Assembly (NCBI GenBank): GCA_947561585.1
Contig: CANNZV010002577.1
Coordinates: forward strand, 1 to 64,000
DNA: 64,000 bases
Direction: 5' to 3'
Source: Caprella mutica
Taxonomy: Eukaryota > Arthropoda > Malacostraca > Amphipoda > Caprellidae
Below the pieces are notes generated by a model. That model did no database searches. It saw only the letters and a program-made list of their open reading frames with translations, and was not told the origin of the DNA. A program made the translations under genes and the position numbers. Positions 37,801 to 52,800 of the stretch are shown in pieces. Every line of letters starts with the position of its first letter. Positions within the stretch are counted from its first letter, which is position 1.

Positions 37801-40800
37801 AAAACTCAGGGGTAAGTCTACTGTCTGGGAGTTATACAATTAGTTAGTAAAACTCAGGGGTAAGTCTACTGTCTGAGTTATACAATTAGTTAGTAAAACT
37901 CAGGGGTAAGTCTACTGTCTGAGTTATACAATTAGTTACTAAAACTCAGGGGTAAGTCTACTGTCTGAGTTATACAATTAGTTAGTAAAACTCAGGGGTA
38001 AGTCTACTGTCTGGGAGTTATACAATTAGTTAGTAAAACTCAGGGGTAAGTCTACTGTCTGAGTTATACAATTAGTTAGTAAAACTCAGGGGTAAGTCTA
38101 CTGTCTGGGAGTTATACAATTAGTTAGTAAAACTCAGGGGTAAGTCTACTGTCTGAGTTATACAATTAGTTAGTAAAACTCAGGGGTAAGTCTACTGTCT
38201 GAGAGTGATACAATTAGTTAGTAAAACTCAGGAGTGTTTAAGGACAAACATGAAGGCACAAGTTTAAATTTTAACAAGGGTCATTCAGGTCGCAAGTAGA
38301 CTGTACGATCTGAAGACAAAATCAATTTTGTTCATCAAATTTAAACTCTTGTCTTCTTTTTTCTACTCCAGATTGTAAATATTTTATAACAAGAATAGTT
38401 ATATGAATAGTTATATATCTGTTTTATTAATAAAGATTTATTATTGTTTGAACTTACTTCATTGCCTGTTTCCTCACCATTTGCATCACCCATCAATTAA
38501 CTCGTTATATTTACAAAATTTAATAAAAAATTATGAAAATTTAACTGTGGAAGGAGAGGGGTTTAACAAACAAAATATTACTTGAAAAAAGAAAACTGTA
38601 CCTTCAATAGTTGTTTAAATACAAAATTTAAAGTTAGGAGCACTTTTTTGTTAGCCATTATAATTAATTTAATCAATTTACTTGTTTATTTAAGTTATTT
38701 AACTTCAACTTATTTTAAAATCCTATCGAATTTCTATTTGTCTCTTATTATTTTCTGGGTATCACTATTCAGTTATAATTTAAAAATACTGTATTGATGT
38801 TAATTATAGATTGTTATTTAGAAACATATTAAATTTTAATTACTATGTATTTGTATTAATTATTACTATAATGTATTAATATTAATTACTATGTACTAAT
38901 ATTAATTACTATGTTCTAATATTAATTACTATGTTCTAATATTAATTACTATATATTAATATGAAATACTATGTATTTATATTAATTACTGTGTATTAAT
39001 ATGAAATACTACATATTTTTCAATTTCTATGTACTAATATTAATTACCATGTATTTTTTAACTAGTACGTACTAATTTCTATGTACTATGTTGGCAACAA
39101 TTCAATACTCTATTGAAGTACCTAGTTTTTCCTGTGTCCGCTTCTTAGTAATTTCCTTTTCCCATTAAATTTTCCGAGGAAAAGCTAGTGTTGCTTTGCC
39201 AAACACATTATGGTGATACAGAAGCTACTAGACACATCTACTAGTAACTAGACCCTAGTGGTGGTAAAATGCACATTATAGTTACTAGAAACAACTAATG
39301 CATAATACAAAAAACCATGAAAAGATATCAAATTGAAATCAATTTCAATTTTGTTTTTCATTTTCTCTTTCGATTCTGTTTAATTTTTCATTCTAATTTA
39401 CTTATATTCTTATTGTGTAATAACTAATTATACCTTCTCCATCTCCTCACTAGTTAAACAATAACATCTGCTAATTCACTAGTTAATGTCAAACTATATA
39501 ACTAATAGTTTCCGTTTTCCTGTTTTTTGGCTGATGACGCCAAAACATCTATTTTTATTTGTCTAGGCCTCTAAGATAACAATAACTCGTTTCCTCAACC
39601 TGTAATAACAATGTATTCATTTAACATCTTATATAATCGGAAATTGAAAGTTCAATAACTATTATGTATTAATTTTGTGTATATTATTTGATATAAGAAT
39701 TCGAATATTTCTTGTGGAAATTCCTTCATTCAGTTTTAACACCTGGGATGAAGTCGAATACAAGCGTGTATTTTCCGTGCTAAATAATGCTATCTAGTTA
39801 TTGATATACAGTATGTAGTTGACATTTGAGTTCCGTAGAAATGTTAGTTTATTCGTTGGTCACCTCTTCACATTCGATTACAGCCTCTTATCATTTGCCT
39901 ATGCATAAATCGTCAGAGGCAAGATGTTATCACTGATAAGGAAGCTGCCACCATGGTATATAAAGATGTTCCTGATTCACCACTGATCAGTGCTCTAATT
40001 TCCAATGTGCCGGTGCAACTAGTTCGTACCATTGGAATATCACGATGCAAAACTTGAAGCGATTGAGTTGTTCTGCGGAGAACATTCTCTCTCCTACCTG
40101 CCACCAAAAGAGACAGTTCGACCAGCTGTGGGCGGCCGAAGATGGCATAGATGGACTGAATGCTCACAAATTCACCGACCTCAAAAGCACTGTGCTGCAA
40201 AAGAACTTCGTGGACACTGTCAAGATCAACTGCTTTCTTAATGACAATGAACAAACTGATCATCCTAGAGCCCTTACTAGTGTCGGATTCAACAATCGGA
40301 AGATCTCCCTCAATGACCGGCTGATGCCAATGACTATCGAGATGACGCGGTCTGTCAGTGTCACCAGTTTTGAGTCATCCACCAAGATAGAGCGAAAGGG
40401 TGGTGCCATATCCCACTCTACGAGCCACCACAGTGTCCTCAGCGACGAAGAGGGTCGTGATAATGTCAAGTTCTTTGTGGAGAGTGAGAGCGATTCGTCT
40501 GTACCTAACACTACACATTCCAGCAAAGAGAACATCTTGGATCAAAGCAGCACTCACAATATGCAGGCCGATATTCGTGGTGACTTACTTTCTCCTCATT
40601 TTGTCCGAACAAATTCAGATATATCTTCAGGAAGACAAGAAAAAAATACTGAAAAGACACACTTGGGATCTGGAAAATCTGATTTTAAGCAGCGTAAAAA
40701 TTTTCTGTCTTCATCTTTTAATAATTTATTCAAAAGTATCAAAAGAGGCAAGAAAAATTCAAAGGTACGTCTAACAGAAATTCTTACCAGTCGAAAATTT

Positions 40801-43800
40801 ATAGTCGTCATATCGTCTATTATTCTGTTTGCTTATGATACATGCTTGATTTTACCCTACTGTGGCCTCTTGAACGAGTGCGAATACTATAGTAATATTG
40901 ATTATAATCTCTTAATTTAATTCATCATCTCCAGAACTATCTGACGTTAAATTATAAATGTTGTAGATTTATAATGGAATTTTAGATTACAATTGTTGTA
41001 GATTTATGGAATTTCGTCGAATAATCATTGTCATAGATAGATGATCTTTTTATCACTGACTATACTCTGACAATGGGCGATAATAATTTTCTGAGTGGGT
41101 CTGTGCAAACAGACGACATTGATTGCTACCTTGCACTTGAAATGTTTTTATCACTCATCTATTTAGGTCTCAATCGATGATAAAGCAACGCTCCGTTGAT
41201 TCTCACGCAAGTACATGTTCATTAAATGAAGTCAGGGCGAATTAACGAGGCGTGAATTCTATCATTGAGAATTAAAATGTCTCTGTTAGAACATCTTTGA
41301 ACTGGTTCTTTTGACAAAGTGAAACATCGATAAATTCAAACATCGATATTTTCAACTATGTATTGAGTATTGACCAGTACCCAACATGTTTTAAAAAATT
41401 CAAAGATATTATGATAAATTGAGATATGTTTTGACTAATTCAAACATGTTTCGACTAATTCAAACATGTTTTGAAAAATTCAAAGATGTTGAAGTCTTAA
41501 ATGCAACCTCACTCCTGGTCTCATCAATCAAAATATTGTCTAATTTACATCATTACAAACTTTGTCCATTAACTCACTCTTCAATATCCATCACACTGAA
41601 TTATTAGTTTAGTCTCCATTCACCTCTCTATCATTAAGAAGTTTGAAATAGTTTTAGTGTATAATGTTCACCAAAGGTCACTATTTTTCTATCATCTGTT
41701 CTGCTGATAATCTCATGTCACGCTATATACTAATTATTTAATGTTTGCTCTAATAAATCCTATCACAACAACATGCAAACTGTGACAGTTAGTTGGGCAT
41801 TTGAGGGACTCGTGTATTTTACTACATTTTATGTGATGAGGGTAGTGAAATGGGGTTGTTTGTTCAACCTGATGGTTGTTTCTATACTATGATGGTTGTT
41901 TCTTTACCCTGATGGTTGTTTCTATACCCTGATGGTTGTTTCTATACTATGATGGTTGTTTCTATACTATGATGGTTGTTTCTTCACCTTGATGGTTGTT
42001 TCTTTACCCTGATGGTTGTTTCTATACTATGATGGTTGTTTCTTCACCTTGATGGTTGTTTCTATACTATGATGGTTGTTTCTTTACCCTGATGGTTGTT
42101 TCTATACTATGATGGTTGTTTCTTCACCCTGATGGTTGTTTGTTTATCCTGATGGTTGTTTCTATACTATGATGGTTGTTTCTTCACCCTGATGGTTGTT
42201 TCTATACTATGATGGTTGTTTCTTCACCTTAATGGTTGTTTCTATACTATGATGGTTGTTTCTTCACCCTGATGGTTGTTTCTATACTATGATGGTTGTT
42301 TCTTCACCCTGATGGTTGTTTGTTTATGCTGATGGTTGTTTTTATCCTGATGGTTGTTTCTTTACCCTGATGGTTGTTTCTTTACCCTGATGGTTGTTTC
42401 TTTACCCTGATGGTTGTTTCTTTACCCTGATGGTTGTTTCTTTACCCTGATGGTTGTTTCTTTACCCTGATGGTTGTTTCTTTACCCTGATGGTTGTTTC
42501 TTTACCCTGATGGTTGTTTCTTTACCCTGATGGTTGTTTCTTTACCCTCATGGTTGTTTCTTTGCCCTCGTGGTTGTTTTTTCACCCTGATGGTTGTTTC
42601 TTTACCCTGATGGTTGTTTCTTTACCCTCATGGTTGTTTCTTTGCCCTCGTGGTTGTTTCTTCACCCTGATGTTTGTTTGTTTATCCTGATGGTTGTTTG
42701 TTTACCCTCATGGTTGTTTGCTTATCCTGTTGGTTGTTTCTGAGGGTTGTTGTTTTCCCTCTTGTCACGCTAGGGTTACTCCCCATGCCCCAATTTTTCA
42801 CGGCGTTCAGTCCGCTCTAGACCGTCACACGGACCACTTGAATCCGTTCCTGCCATTCCAACTCTACAGTTCATTTAAGCTATTTTGGAGTGAATATTGA
42901 TGTTAGTGGTGCAATAAAGCTAACTTGAACGCTCTCCATCAGCTAAAATTCAAATTAATTAATTTTTAATTATTTACATTGATGTTAATCCATGACTATT
43001 TCCTCTATTGCCTGTGATGATTTTTATCTTCTATCTCTGCTATCTCTGATAAGAAATTAATGATTTCTGAAGATAGTGAATAATGCAAGAACTATTCTAA
43101 GTATGTATGTAAGGTCACACTGATAGAACTCATTGCTGCTTTGAACTATATAGTTCACTTCACTTTCTTCACATATGGAAGAAGATTATAAACATTCAAA
43201 TGAAATCAAAAATAACTATTTTAACATTAACTTTATCTGCTATTTACTGCATGTTGCTCTAAAGTTCACTGCTGCACGCAGTCTGCTCATATGTCAGTCT
43301 AAAAAAAGCCTAAGAAGGCCTATAGTGTGACCTCAGAGATCGATATGAGAGACTGCATCAGCTGGAAGGAGTGACTGCTCACTCAATGCATAACTAACTG
43401 CATAGGTAACTGCATAACTGACTGCATTTGTCATAACTAACTGCATAGGTAACTGCATAACTGACTGCATAAGTCATAACTAACTGCATAGGTAACTGCA
43501 TAACTGACTGCATTTGTCATAACTAACTGCATAGGTAACTCCATAACTGACTGCATTTGTCATAACTAACTGCATAGGTAACTGCATAACTGACTGCATT
43601 TGTCATAACTAACTGCATAGGTAACTGCATAACTGACTGCATTTGTCATAACTAACTGCATAGGTAACTGCATAACTGACTGCATAAGTCATAACTAACT
43701 GCATAGGTAACTGCATAACTGACTGCATAAGTCATAACTAACTGCATAGGTAACTGCATAACTGACTGCATAAGTCATAACTAACTGCATAGGGAACTGC

Positions 43801-46800
43801 ATAACTGACTGCATAAGTCATAACTAACTGCATAGGGAACTGCATAACTGACTGCATAAGTCATAACTAACTGCATATGTAGCAATGCAGTTAACAATGA
43901 GTGACGCATCACCCTCCCCTGGCAGTTCATTAAACAATCATGAAGTGTGCACTGTGCAGTACAACTAGCTAGCAGATACAACAAACTACATAACGATTAT
44001 TCATTTTATGAGTTTCGGAGTAATCGTCAATTATTTATTGTCATCTCTGTTCAGTTTTTCAAAGTATTCTTCATATATTTGTATATAAATGAAGATTATT
44101 TTGAAACTATGGCCGATATCTAGTTTGTTGTATCCGCTAGTTTGTTGTACTGCACACTTCTTGGATTGTTTAATGACATTGCAGACAGCACGCACCCCGA
44201 TACACGTATATTTGTAGTCGACTTCATAATAAATAAAATGAATGTATTAACTCACTACGGATTTAAGGAGTTTGAAAATGCGCAGCGCATTCTCGAGATT
44301 GTGCAATTCGGCAAATGACACGGAACATATATACTTTACTGTGGCTATATTTTATTATTTCAATACATAAACCAGTTATTATTTTCTAATTAAAGGTCTC
44401 CTCCACTCTAAATTAAAATTTCCTAGAATTTGTAGAACTAAGGTTATATAATAAACAACAAATTACAGTCAAAAGAAAAGAAAATTGATCAAATATTCGC
44501 TTTGTAATTAACTTTTTAAGAAATATTTATTAGATATCTATTAGATTCAATTGAAGAATAAGAAAGGGTGACAAACTTTATCTCGTATTATCGTAAATTT
44601 ATTGGTATAGTTAGGTATTCACATTCAGTTGTAGATAACGATATAGGTAGCCATTTATGATATATCTATCAGCATTTTAAACCTTTGTTATTGTTTGGAA
44701 TTTGTCGGACGAGGCTCTTTCTTTTTCTTCGCTTGAAATTTGGAGGGTAGAAGAAAATCACAAGAATAAATCAAATGACATATAAAAAAATATAGAAACT
44801 AATTTGAAATAGTTTGCAGTTTTATAATCAGTGACCTTAGTTCATTGAATAGAGTAATAGAAAAATAGAGTTGAGGTACCTATAAGATTAGATAAAAAAT
44901 GATTCCCGAAGATATTTAACGAGTTATTTAAAGTTATTATTCAGAAATAAATAGTAGCGACCTGTGGTATGTTTTTATGTATAATTTGTGGCGACAGCTC
45001 TGCGAGAAGGTAAAAACAAGGGTGAGCTCTATTATAATGTATTAATTTATCTATTTTGATTAATGCATTAATTTATCTATTTTAATGCATTAATTCGTTA
45101 TTTTTAAAGCATTAATTAGTCATTATTTTAATGCATTAATAATTAATTTATCTGTTTTTAATGCTTTAACGTTTCTATTGTTCAATGATATTATTTTTCT
45201 AGTTTTTACTTTTGTTTTATTTGTCTATTGTTATTCTATTTTTCATTATATTGTCTTATTTTCATTGCAGTTTGTCTTTCTTTTATATATCATTTAGTTT
45301 TTCAATTGTCTCATATATGTAATATTTATTATTCGCCTATTTTATAATTACCCGGAAGATTTTACTGTAAAAATAACTCTAATTAATAATTGTTTTTATT
45401 AATTTATATGTATCAAACTGTTAGATTAAATTTTATTTTTCTTAATTTTAATTAAAAATATATACAACTTTACTGAATGAATTTAATGAAATGTTCACTT
45501 TTCTTTCTTTAAACTGTATCACATATCATTTGCATGTTAAAAAAAAAGAATTTCCACAAAATAATATATATATTTATATTGACCAAATCACCGAACATCT
45601 GAAACCGACTCACTGAACCGTGATGCCTATTTCACGCGGGCGTTTGTTTCATGCCGCAGCAAATAAAATGTTGCATGAAAAACGATACGACTAACTAAAT
45701 GTATGTGTTTGGTATGTACACTTAGATTGGACGTTTTTTCATGCTGCTTTTTTGTTGAAAAAAAAACGCCCCGTGTTAAATAGGCATTTAGGTTCAATCT
45801 TACACAGTCTAAGAACCACATTCACTGATGGTAACCAAGCTATCTTTTTCAGGGTGACAATAGCGATGCTGCCCAGGTGCCGGACTCGGCTGCCACTACT
45901 CCCAACTCAGGGGAAGTGAAGGACTTTAAGAAGAGACTACAGCTCTTCCAGTCAACAGACAGCAAGCCCTTCACACCTGCAAATAATGTGAGTTGCTATC
46001 GTTTTTACCATTTCAATAATTATTACTAATTTCTATTCCCTTTTTCTCACTCAATATTTACATCTTCAAAGTTTTCAGTGAGAAAATAATTATTACCATA
46101 GTTTACTACATATATAGTCATTGTTAATAAAATACACCACTATTATTATTTACTGATGAATAATTATACAATACTTGAAAACAGTTACTATCTATAGCGA
46201 CCAGAAAAAATAGTATAGCGGAATTCACCAATAATGAAACTGATAAGAGTTTAAAAGTGTGACATTAATATATGAATTTTAGAGTAACTATAAATGTATA
46301 GGACCTCTTTATTCTATAGTAAATGACTAGGTAATCTAAAGCAATCTATGGCAAGTAGTAATCACAGGTAATTAATTATAAAATTACACTATCATAATAA
46401 ATGCTCCATTCCATAGATCTCTATTCAAATGAATGCTCCCTATTTAAATGAATGCTCCCTATTCAAATGAATGCTCCCTATTCAAATGAATGCTCCCTAT
46501 TCAAATGAATGCTCCCTATTCAAATGAATGCTCCCTATTCAAATGAATAATCTATTCCATAGAGCTCCATTCAAATAAGGAGACTAACTGATGAAGACAT
46601 GACAGAATGCAATCAGTGAATAATCACACCACGATAAACTCCAAACAAGGAGTCTTACTCATGACTCAATATTCTACAAATGTCTATTAACCAATAAACT
46701 GAAACAACTAAATAAATATAAAAGGTTCATGTAGGTACTAATTGAAATAATGGTAGAGTATTATAATTAAGAAATGGATACTATTGACAGTTCTTATTCA

Positions 46801-49800
46801 TGGTGCAATAAGTGGTTCAGTTGGTCTTAACGTCACTATTTTCTATACAGTCATAAAACTTTCTCAGAAGCAAGTATGAGTCACAAAGCTCTTTGATTTG
46901 CTTTGTGAATCACAGTTGTGTTTGATGTGGAAAACATGTGCCTCCAGTCATTGGAAAATGGTTGGGGAAAACGTCAAAGAAAAGTCTATCTGATTTCTTC
47001 TCACTTTACTAATTTCACATTTACAAAAAGAAACTTTACTAATTGTAATGTTTGTAGATATTTAAAAATTGACCAAGTTACACGATGAAAACTTTGTGAG
47101 ATTTTGAAATATTAGGATTGTTATTTGTGAAATTAGCAGTAACTCTTTTCTCTGATAGTAACATCATAGTGACTCTTTTCTCTGATAGTAATATCACAGT
47201 GACTCTTTTCTCTGATAGTACATCATCACAGTTACTCTTTTCTCTGATAGTACATTTTCACAGTGACTCTTTTCTCTGATAGTAATATCACAGTGACTCT
47301 TTTCTCTGATAGTAATATCACAGTGACTCTTTTCTCTGATAGTACATCATCACAGTGACTCTTTTCTCTGATAGTACATCATCACAGTGACTCTTATCTC
47401 TGATAGTAATATCACAGTGACTCTTTTCTCTGATAGTACATCATCACAGTGACTCTTTTCTCTGATAGTACATCATCACAGTGACTCTTATCTCTGATAG
47501 TAATATCACAGTGACTCTTTTCTCTGATAGTACATCATCACAGTGACTCTTTTCTCTGATAGTAATATCACAGTGACTCTTTTCTCTGATAGTACTTCAT
47601 TCTTCATCTATTTTTGATTATGGAAAATTCAGGAAAATTCCAATTGTTATGAAAATTTCGACAGAGGAAAGTTATATTAGTTCAATCTTTCAAATAATTT
47701 ACTTTCTATTTCAATACGTCTAAGTTAGCGATCGAAAAACTCTAAACCAGACAATACGTCTCCTAAGTCTTATTCATATATTCCCCATCTCCGTGATTAC
47801 GAAACACTGTCTTGCCTTTCTTGGAATCGTTAATGTTCATTTTGACGCATTCATCGAATTAACTGTTATTTAATTTAGTAAGCGTATCTACCTACGCTTC
47901 ATCTACCCACTCAACCAAGGGCTTCGTCTGCGCTAAGCCATCGGTACCAGTGTCTGTCTACCTTGTTCCGCGCACACTGAGGATATGTCGTACGGTTCCT
48001 AGCGTCTCTTTCGATATCGGTGATTGCTTTGGTAGAGAGTTTTTTTTAGAGTTTTTGCTTTTTGTGATAATTTAAATATAGTTTGCAAATCGTGTAATAT
48101 TTTTTTAGTAAGTTTAGTTAGGTGAATAAAGTGAAATGGAAGCTGTAATGACTTTGGTTCCCGCTGTGAGTATTGCAATATACTTTTATTGAGCATTGTA
48201 TAAAAAACTTATTTTAAATCGATATAGCTAGTGTCTTCAGACAAACACAAATAAAATTCTATACAACAGCTTTTTGATTTAGTAAATGGCATTTAAATCA
48301 TTCGAATTACACCACATACCAGGTAACAATATTTCTTGAGGCATCATTGTCCTAATATTGGGACAGTATTGCTGTTACTATCATTACAGGGTTTTTTTTA
48401 TACATTGCATATATAATTATACATATGATTGAAAAGATTCAAACTCAACGTTGAAGGTTTTTTCAGGTTTCAAGCTTTCGAATAAAAAGTTTCTATTCAT
48501 CATCAGGAGAAGGAGTCTGAAAGAATTACATCTTGTCCTGATGATGAATAGAAATCTTTCTATTCGAAAGCTTGAAACCAAAAAATCTTGTGATTCATAC
48601 CTACACCAATGAGTTGTGTGAGTTATGACTCACTCACTCACTCATCAGGTTCATTACTCATCGTATAGTTACGTTTGTCTTTGGTTTTCTATGAATGGAC
48701 GATTAAACTGACTGTGGGGGCAAGGTTCAAATTATCGGACAGTTCCACATTTTCGGTTATATTATATCTATGATACCTGTAGAAATCATGGATACCATTT
48801 AAGATAAAAGTAAATGATTAATATTATTCATTTATTTCCTATTTCATAAATAAGAATTTATGTACAATATAAATGATATATAAATATAAATATTATCCAT
48901 TAGAAAAATATATTTAAAAAAACTGTTCTTTTTCTTCAAAATATTGGTGTTTTACTTATATTTATATATTTAATTAAATTAATATATTTTTTAATTATAA
49001 CGTTCTGTCACTATCCTAGGCAAATAATAATAAAAATGATAATTACCCAGTATAATATCCTTGAAAGGCAGATCTGTCTGTCATCACTGTGACAGACAGA
49101 CAGAGAGACACACTTTGCTACAGTGTGTTTGGTTTAGAAGAGCAAGATATATTTATTATATTAAATTCACACCATTCAGCTCTACTAACGAAGATCAGAT
49201 CCTAAACTTTGTCAAATTGTTAAATGGTAATTGAATAGTAGTGAAATTAACACTAATTATAGTAGTTAGTATAACCCTTATTTAGGTGATAAATGTAATA
49301 GTTAAATAGCACACAGTTTGTAAGTTACTAAATGTATTAGTAAGATGGAACGGGTATTACCCATCACTCCTCCCCATCTCTCCCCATCACTCCCCATCAC
49401 TCTCCATCACTCCCCATCACTCCCCATCACTCTCCATCACTCTCCATCTTTCCCCATCACTCCCCATCTCTCCCCATCACTCCCCATCTCTCCCCATCAC
49501 TCCCCATCACTCCCCATCTCTCCCCATCACTCCCCATCTCTCCCCATCACTCCCCATCTCTCCCCATCACTCCCCATCACTCCCCATCACTCCCCATCAC
49601 TCCCCATCACTCCCCATCACTCCCATCACTCCCCATCTCTCCCCATCACTCCCCATCTCTCCCCATCACTCCCCATCTCTCCCCATCACTCCCCATCACT
49701 CCCCATCTCTCCCCATCACTCCCCATCACTCCCCATCACTCCCCATCACTCCCCATCTCTCCCCATCTCTCCCCATCTCTCCCCATCTCTCCCCATCTCT

Positions 49801-52800
49801 CCCCATCTCTCCCCATCTCTCCCCATCTCTCCCCATCTCTCCCCATCTCTCCCCATCTCTCCCCATCACTCCCCATCACTCCCCATCACTCCCCATCACT
49901 CCCCATCACTCCCCATCTCTCCCCATCACTCCCCATCTCTCCCCATCATTCCCCATCTCTCCCCATCACTCCCCATCACTCCCCATCTCTCCCCATCTCT
50001 CCCCATCACTCCCCATCACTCCCCATCACCAGGTAGCTCCATAGTTCACTTCATAGGCGTATCCTCCACTTCTACCCACGCAATTTCTCCCTGGTTGTTT
50101 TTGTGTACAATAGTACCTACCTACCAGTCATAACTAGTAAAAAAAGACTAGTCATTAGACTGGATTGGTAACACCTAGTAAACAGTACCATGCCTAGTTA
50201 CACTAAGCTAGATCTACCTAGTATTAATTATCTGGTGAATACTAGTTATTTACTGTTAACAACTGTTAAGTTACTACGGGTATTTATCTTCCTAGTATTA
50301 ATTACCTAGATTTTTTTTACCAATTACCTAGTTAGTAACTGTCAAAATAATATCGTAGTCATTTTTAGATTTTTGTATATATTACATTTGTTTAATTTGG
50401 CTTGATGTTTTTGTAGTATTAATATAGATAGCTACAATTATTCTCCATAATCCTTTCTATAACTATACGCTTTTATTTATTTCTCTCTATTTTCTACCAT
50501 TCTTTATTGTTTGAGTGTACTTATTGTTTGCTGTTAATATTTTGTTGCTTTATTTGCTCGTTTCTATCTTCTACAGAACACTAAATTAGTCGAGTCGGTC
50601 GATGATGAGTCGACAAATGAAAACTGCCTTGAAGAGTTACGACCCAACTATTCTATGTCCGACATCAACAAACTAAAATCTTCTATGTCTGAAGTTAAAT
50701 CCAGCATAGACGAAATTAAGTCTGTACGTTCATAAAAATAATTACCTACTAACTATTTCATGTAAACTTGGTACTTTACTAATATTGTTACATTAATAAC
50801 ACTTTAAAATATACTGCTGGGTACTTTACTAAAAATAATTAGCGTTACTAACAACTTAAAAACTAGGTACTTTATTTATAAAATAAGCATTACTAACAAC
50901 TTAAAAAACTTGGTACTTTACTTATAAAATAAGCATTACTAACAACTTAAAAAAACTAGGTACTTTACTTATAAAATAAGCGTTACTAACAACTTAAAAA
51001 ATCTAGGTACTTTACTTATAAAATAAGCATTACTAACAACTTAAAAAAACTAGGTACTTTACTTATAAAATAAGCATTACTAACAACTTGAAAAAAAACT
51101 AGGTACTTTACTTATAAAATAAGCGTTACTAACAACTTGAAAAAAAAACTAGGTACTTTACTTATAAAATAAGCGTTACTAACAACTTAAAAAAACTAGG
51201 TACTTTACTTATAAAATAAGCATTACTAACTACTTAAAAAAACTAGGTACTTTACTTATAAAATAAGCATTACTAACAACTTGAAAAAAAACTAGGTACT
51301 TTACTTATAAAATAAGCGTTAATAACAACTTAAAAAAACTAGGTACTTTACTTATAAAATAAGCATTACTAACAACTTAAAAAAGCTAGGTACTTTACTT
51401 ATAAAATAAGCGTTAATAACAACTTAAAAAAACTAGGTACTTTACTTATAAAATAAGCATTACTAACAACTTGAAAAAAAAACTAGGTACTTTACTTATA
51501 AAATAAGCATTACTAACAACTTAGAAAAACTAGGTACTTTACTTATAAAATTAGCGTTACTATACTAACTTAAAAAAAACTAGGTACTTTACTTATAAAA
51601 TAAGCGTTACTAACAACTTAAAAAAGCTAGGTACTTTACTTATAAAATAAGCGTTAATAACAACTTAAAAAAACTAGGTACTTTACTTATAAAATAAGCA
51701 TAACTAACAACTTAAAAAAAAACTTGGTACTTTACTTATAAAATAAGCATTACTAACAACTTAAAAAAAACTCTATTTTTCTAATAAAACCTTTAACAAA
51801 TTGCAACACACTAGGTATCTTAATAATAAAATAGCATTACTAACAACTTAAAATTAATTAGGTGTACTTTACTTTAACATTACTGCTACTGGTTAATTAT
51901 TAGGTTTAGAATAGTTTAATTTATTTAAAATTGCTTTCATTATTAAAAAACTTTTATTAATTTATATTTTATACGAAACAAAATGTAAACCAAATTCATA
52001 ATTTAAAAATATTTCAATCTTTATTTTTTATTATTATTTTTTTTACGATTTTTATTAGTTCTATTTTTTAAAATTCAATAAAATATTTTCTATAATTTAA
52101 CTGATATCAATAATGAAACAAACGTTAAAGCTATAATGATATATAACATAGTTAGCTCAAATAGTATCATTTTCTGCAATTGTTTCTTTATTATCTATTA
52201 AAGTTTGATCTATTAGTTACTGCATACTATACTATAATTGGTCATTTCTTCTTTTTCAGAGCAGTAAAGTTAATTTCAGCAGCTCGTCGAACATTCAAAA
52301 AAGTTCCTCCTCATCCCAGTCGAAAATACAGCAACTATCCAATCAGTCGAAGTCTCAAGTACAACAAAGCTCCAAAACCACCACCTCCTCCAAATCACTC
52401 AAATCCTGCTCAACAAACTCCCTCCAACTTTCTAGCGACAACCTCCACATTTCGGACAACCTCCACCTCTCTGATAACCTCAACGCCCTATCCCTTACCA
52501 ATTCAGAACTAGGGGACCCTAGGGGGTTCATCCAGGACCCATCGAACCTTTTGGCCTCGCAGGGGGCTGTTGAAGTTTTGGGTGGCTCCACCGGTAGTCT
52601 CAACGGTAGCGGTTTGACCGTCACCAAGAAAGTACAAAATACGTCAAGTTCATCAACGAGAAAAGTAAGTTTCATGGTCCCAATAATTATAGTTCATTGT
52701 GATCTCAGTATAAATAATTCGTGGAATTTCTTTAGTCTGCCTTGAGTGGCCATAGTTTCCCAGGTACAACTGTTTAGAAACTGTTTTCTACTGTTTCCTT

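Noticed and set aside
49345..50133. 262-codon Pro/Ser/His-rich frame
   Set aside because: Translation of the TCCCCATCAC array; no splice sites or phase that fit Sarm.
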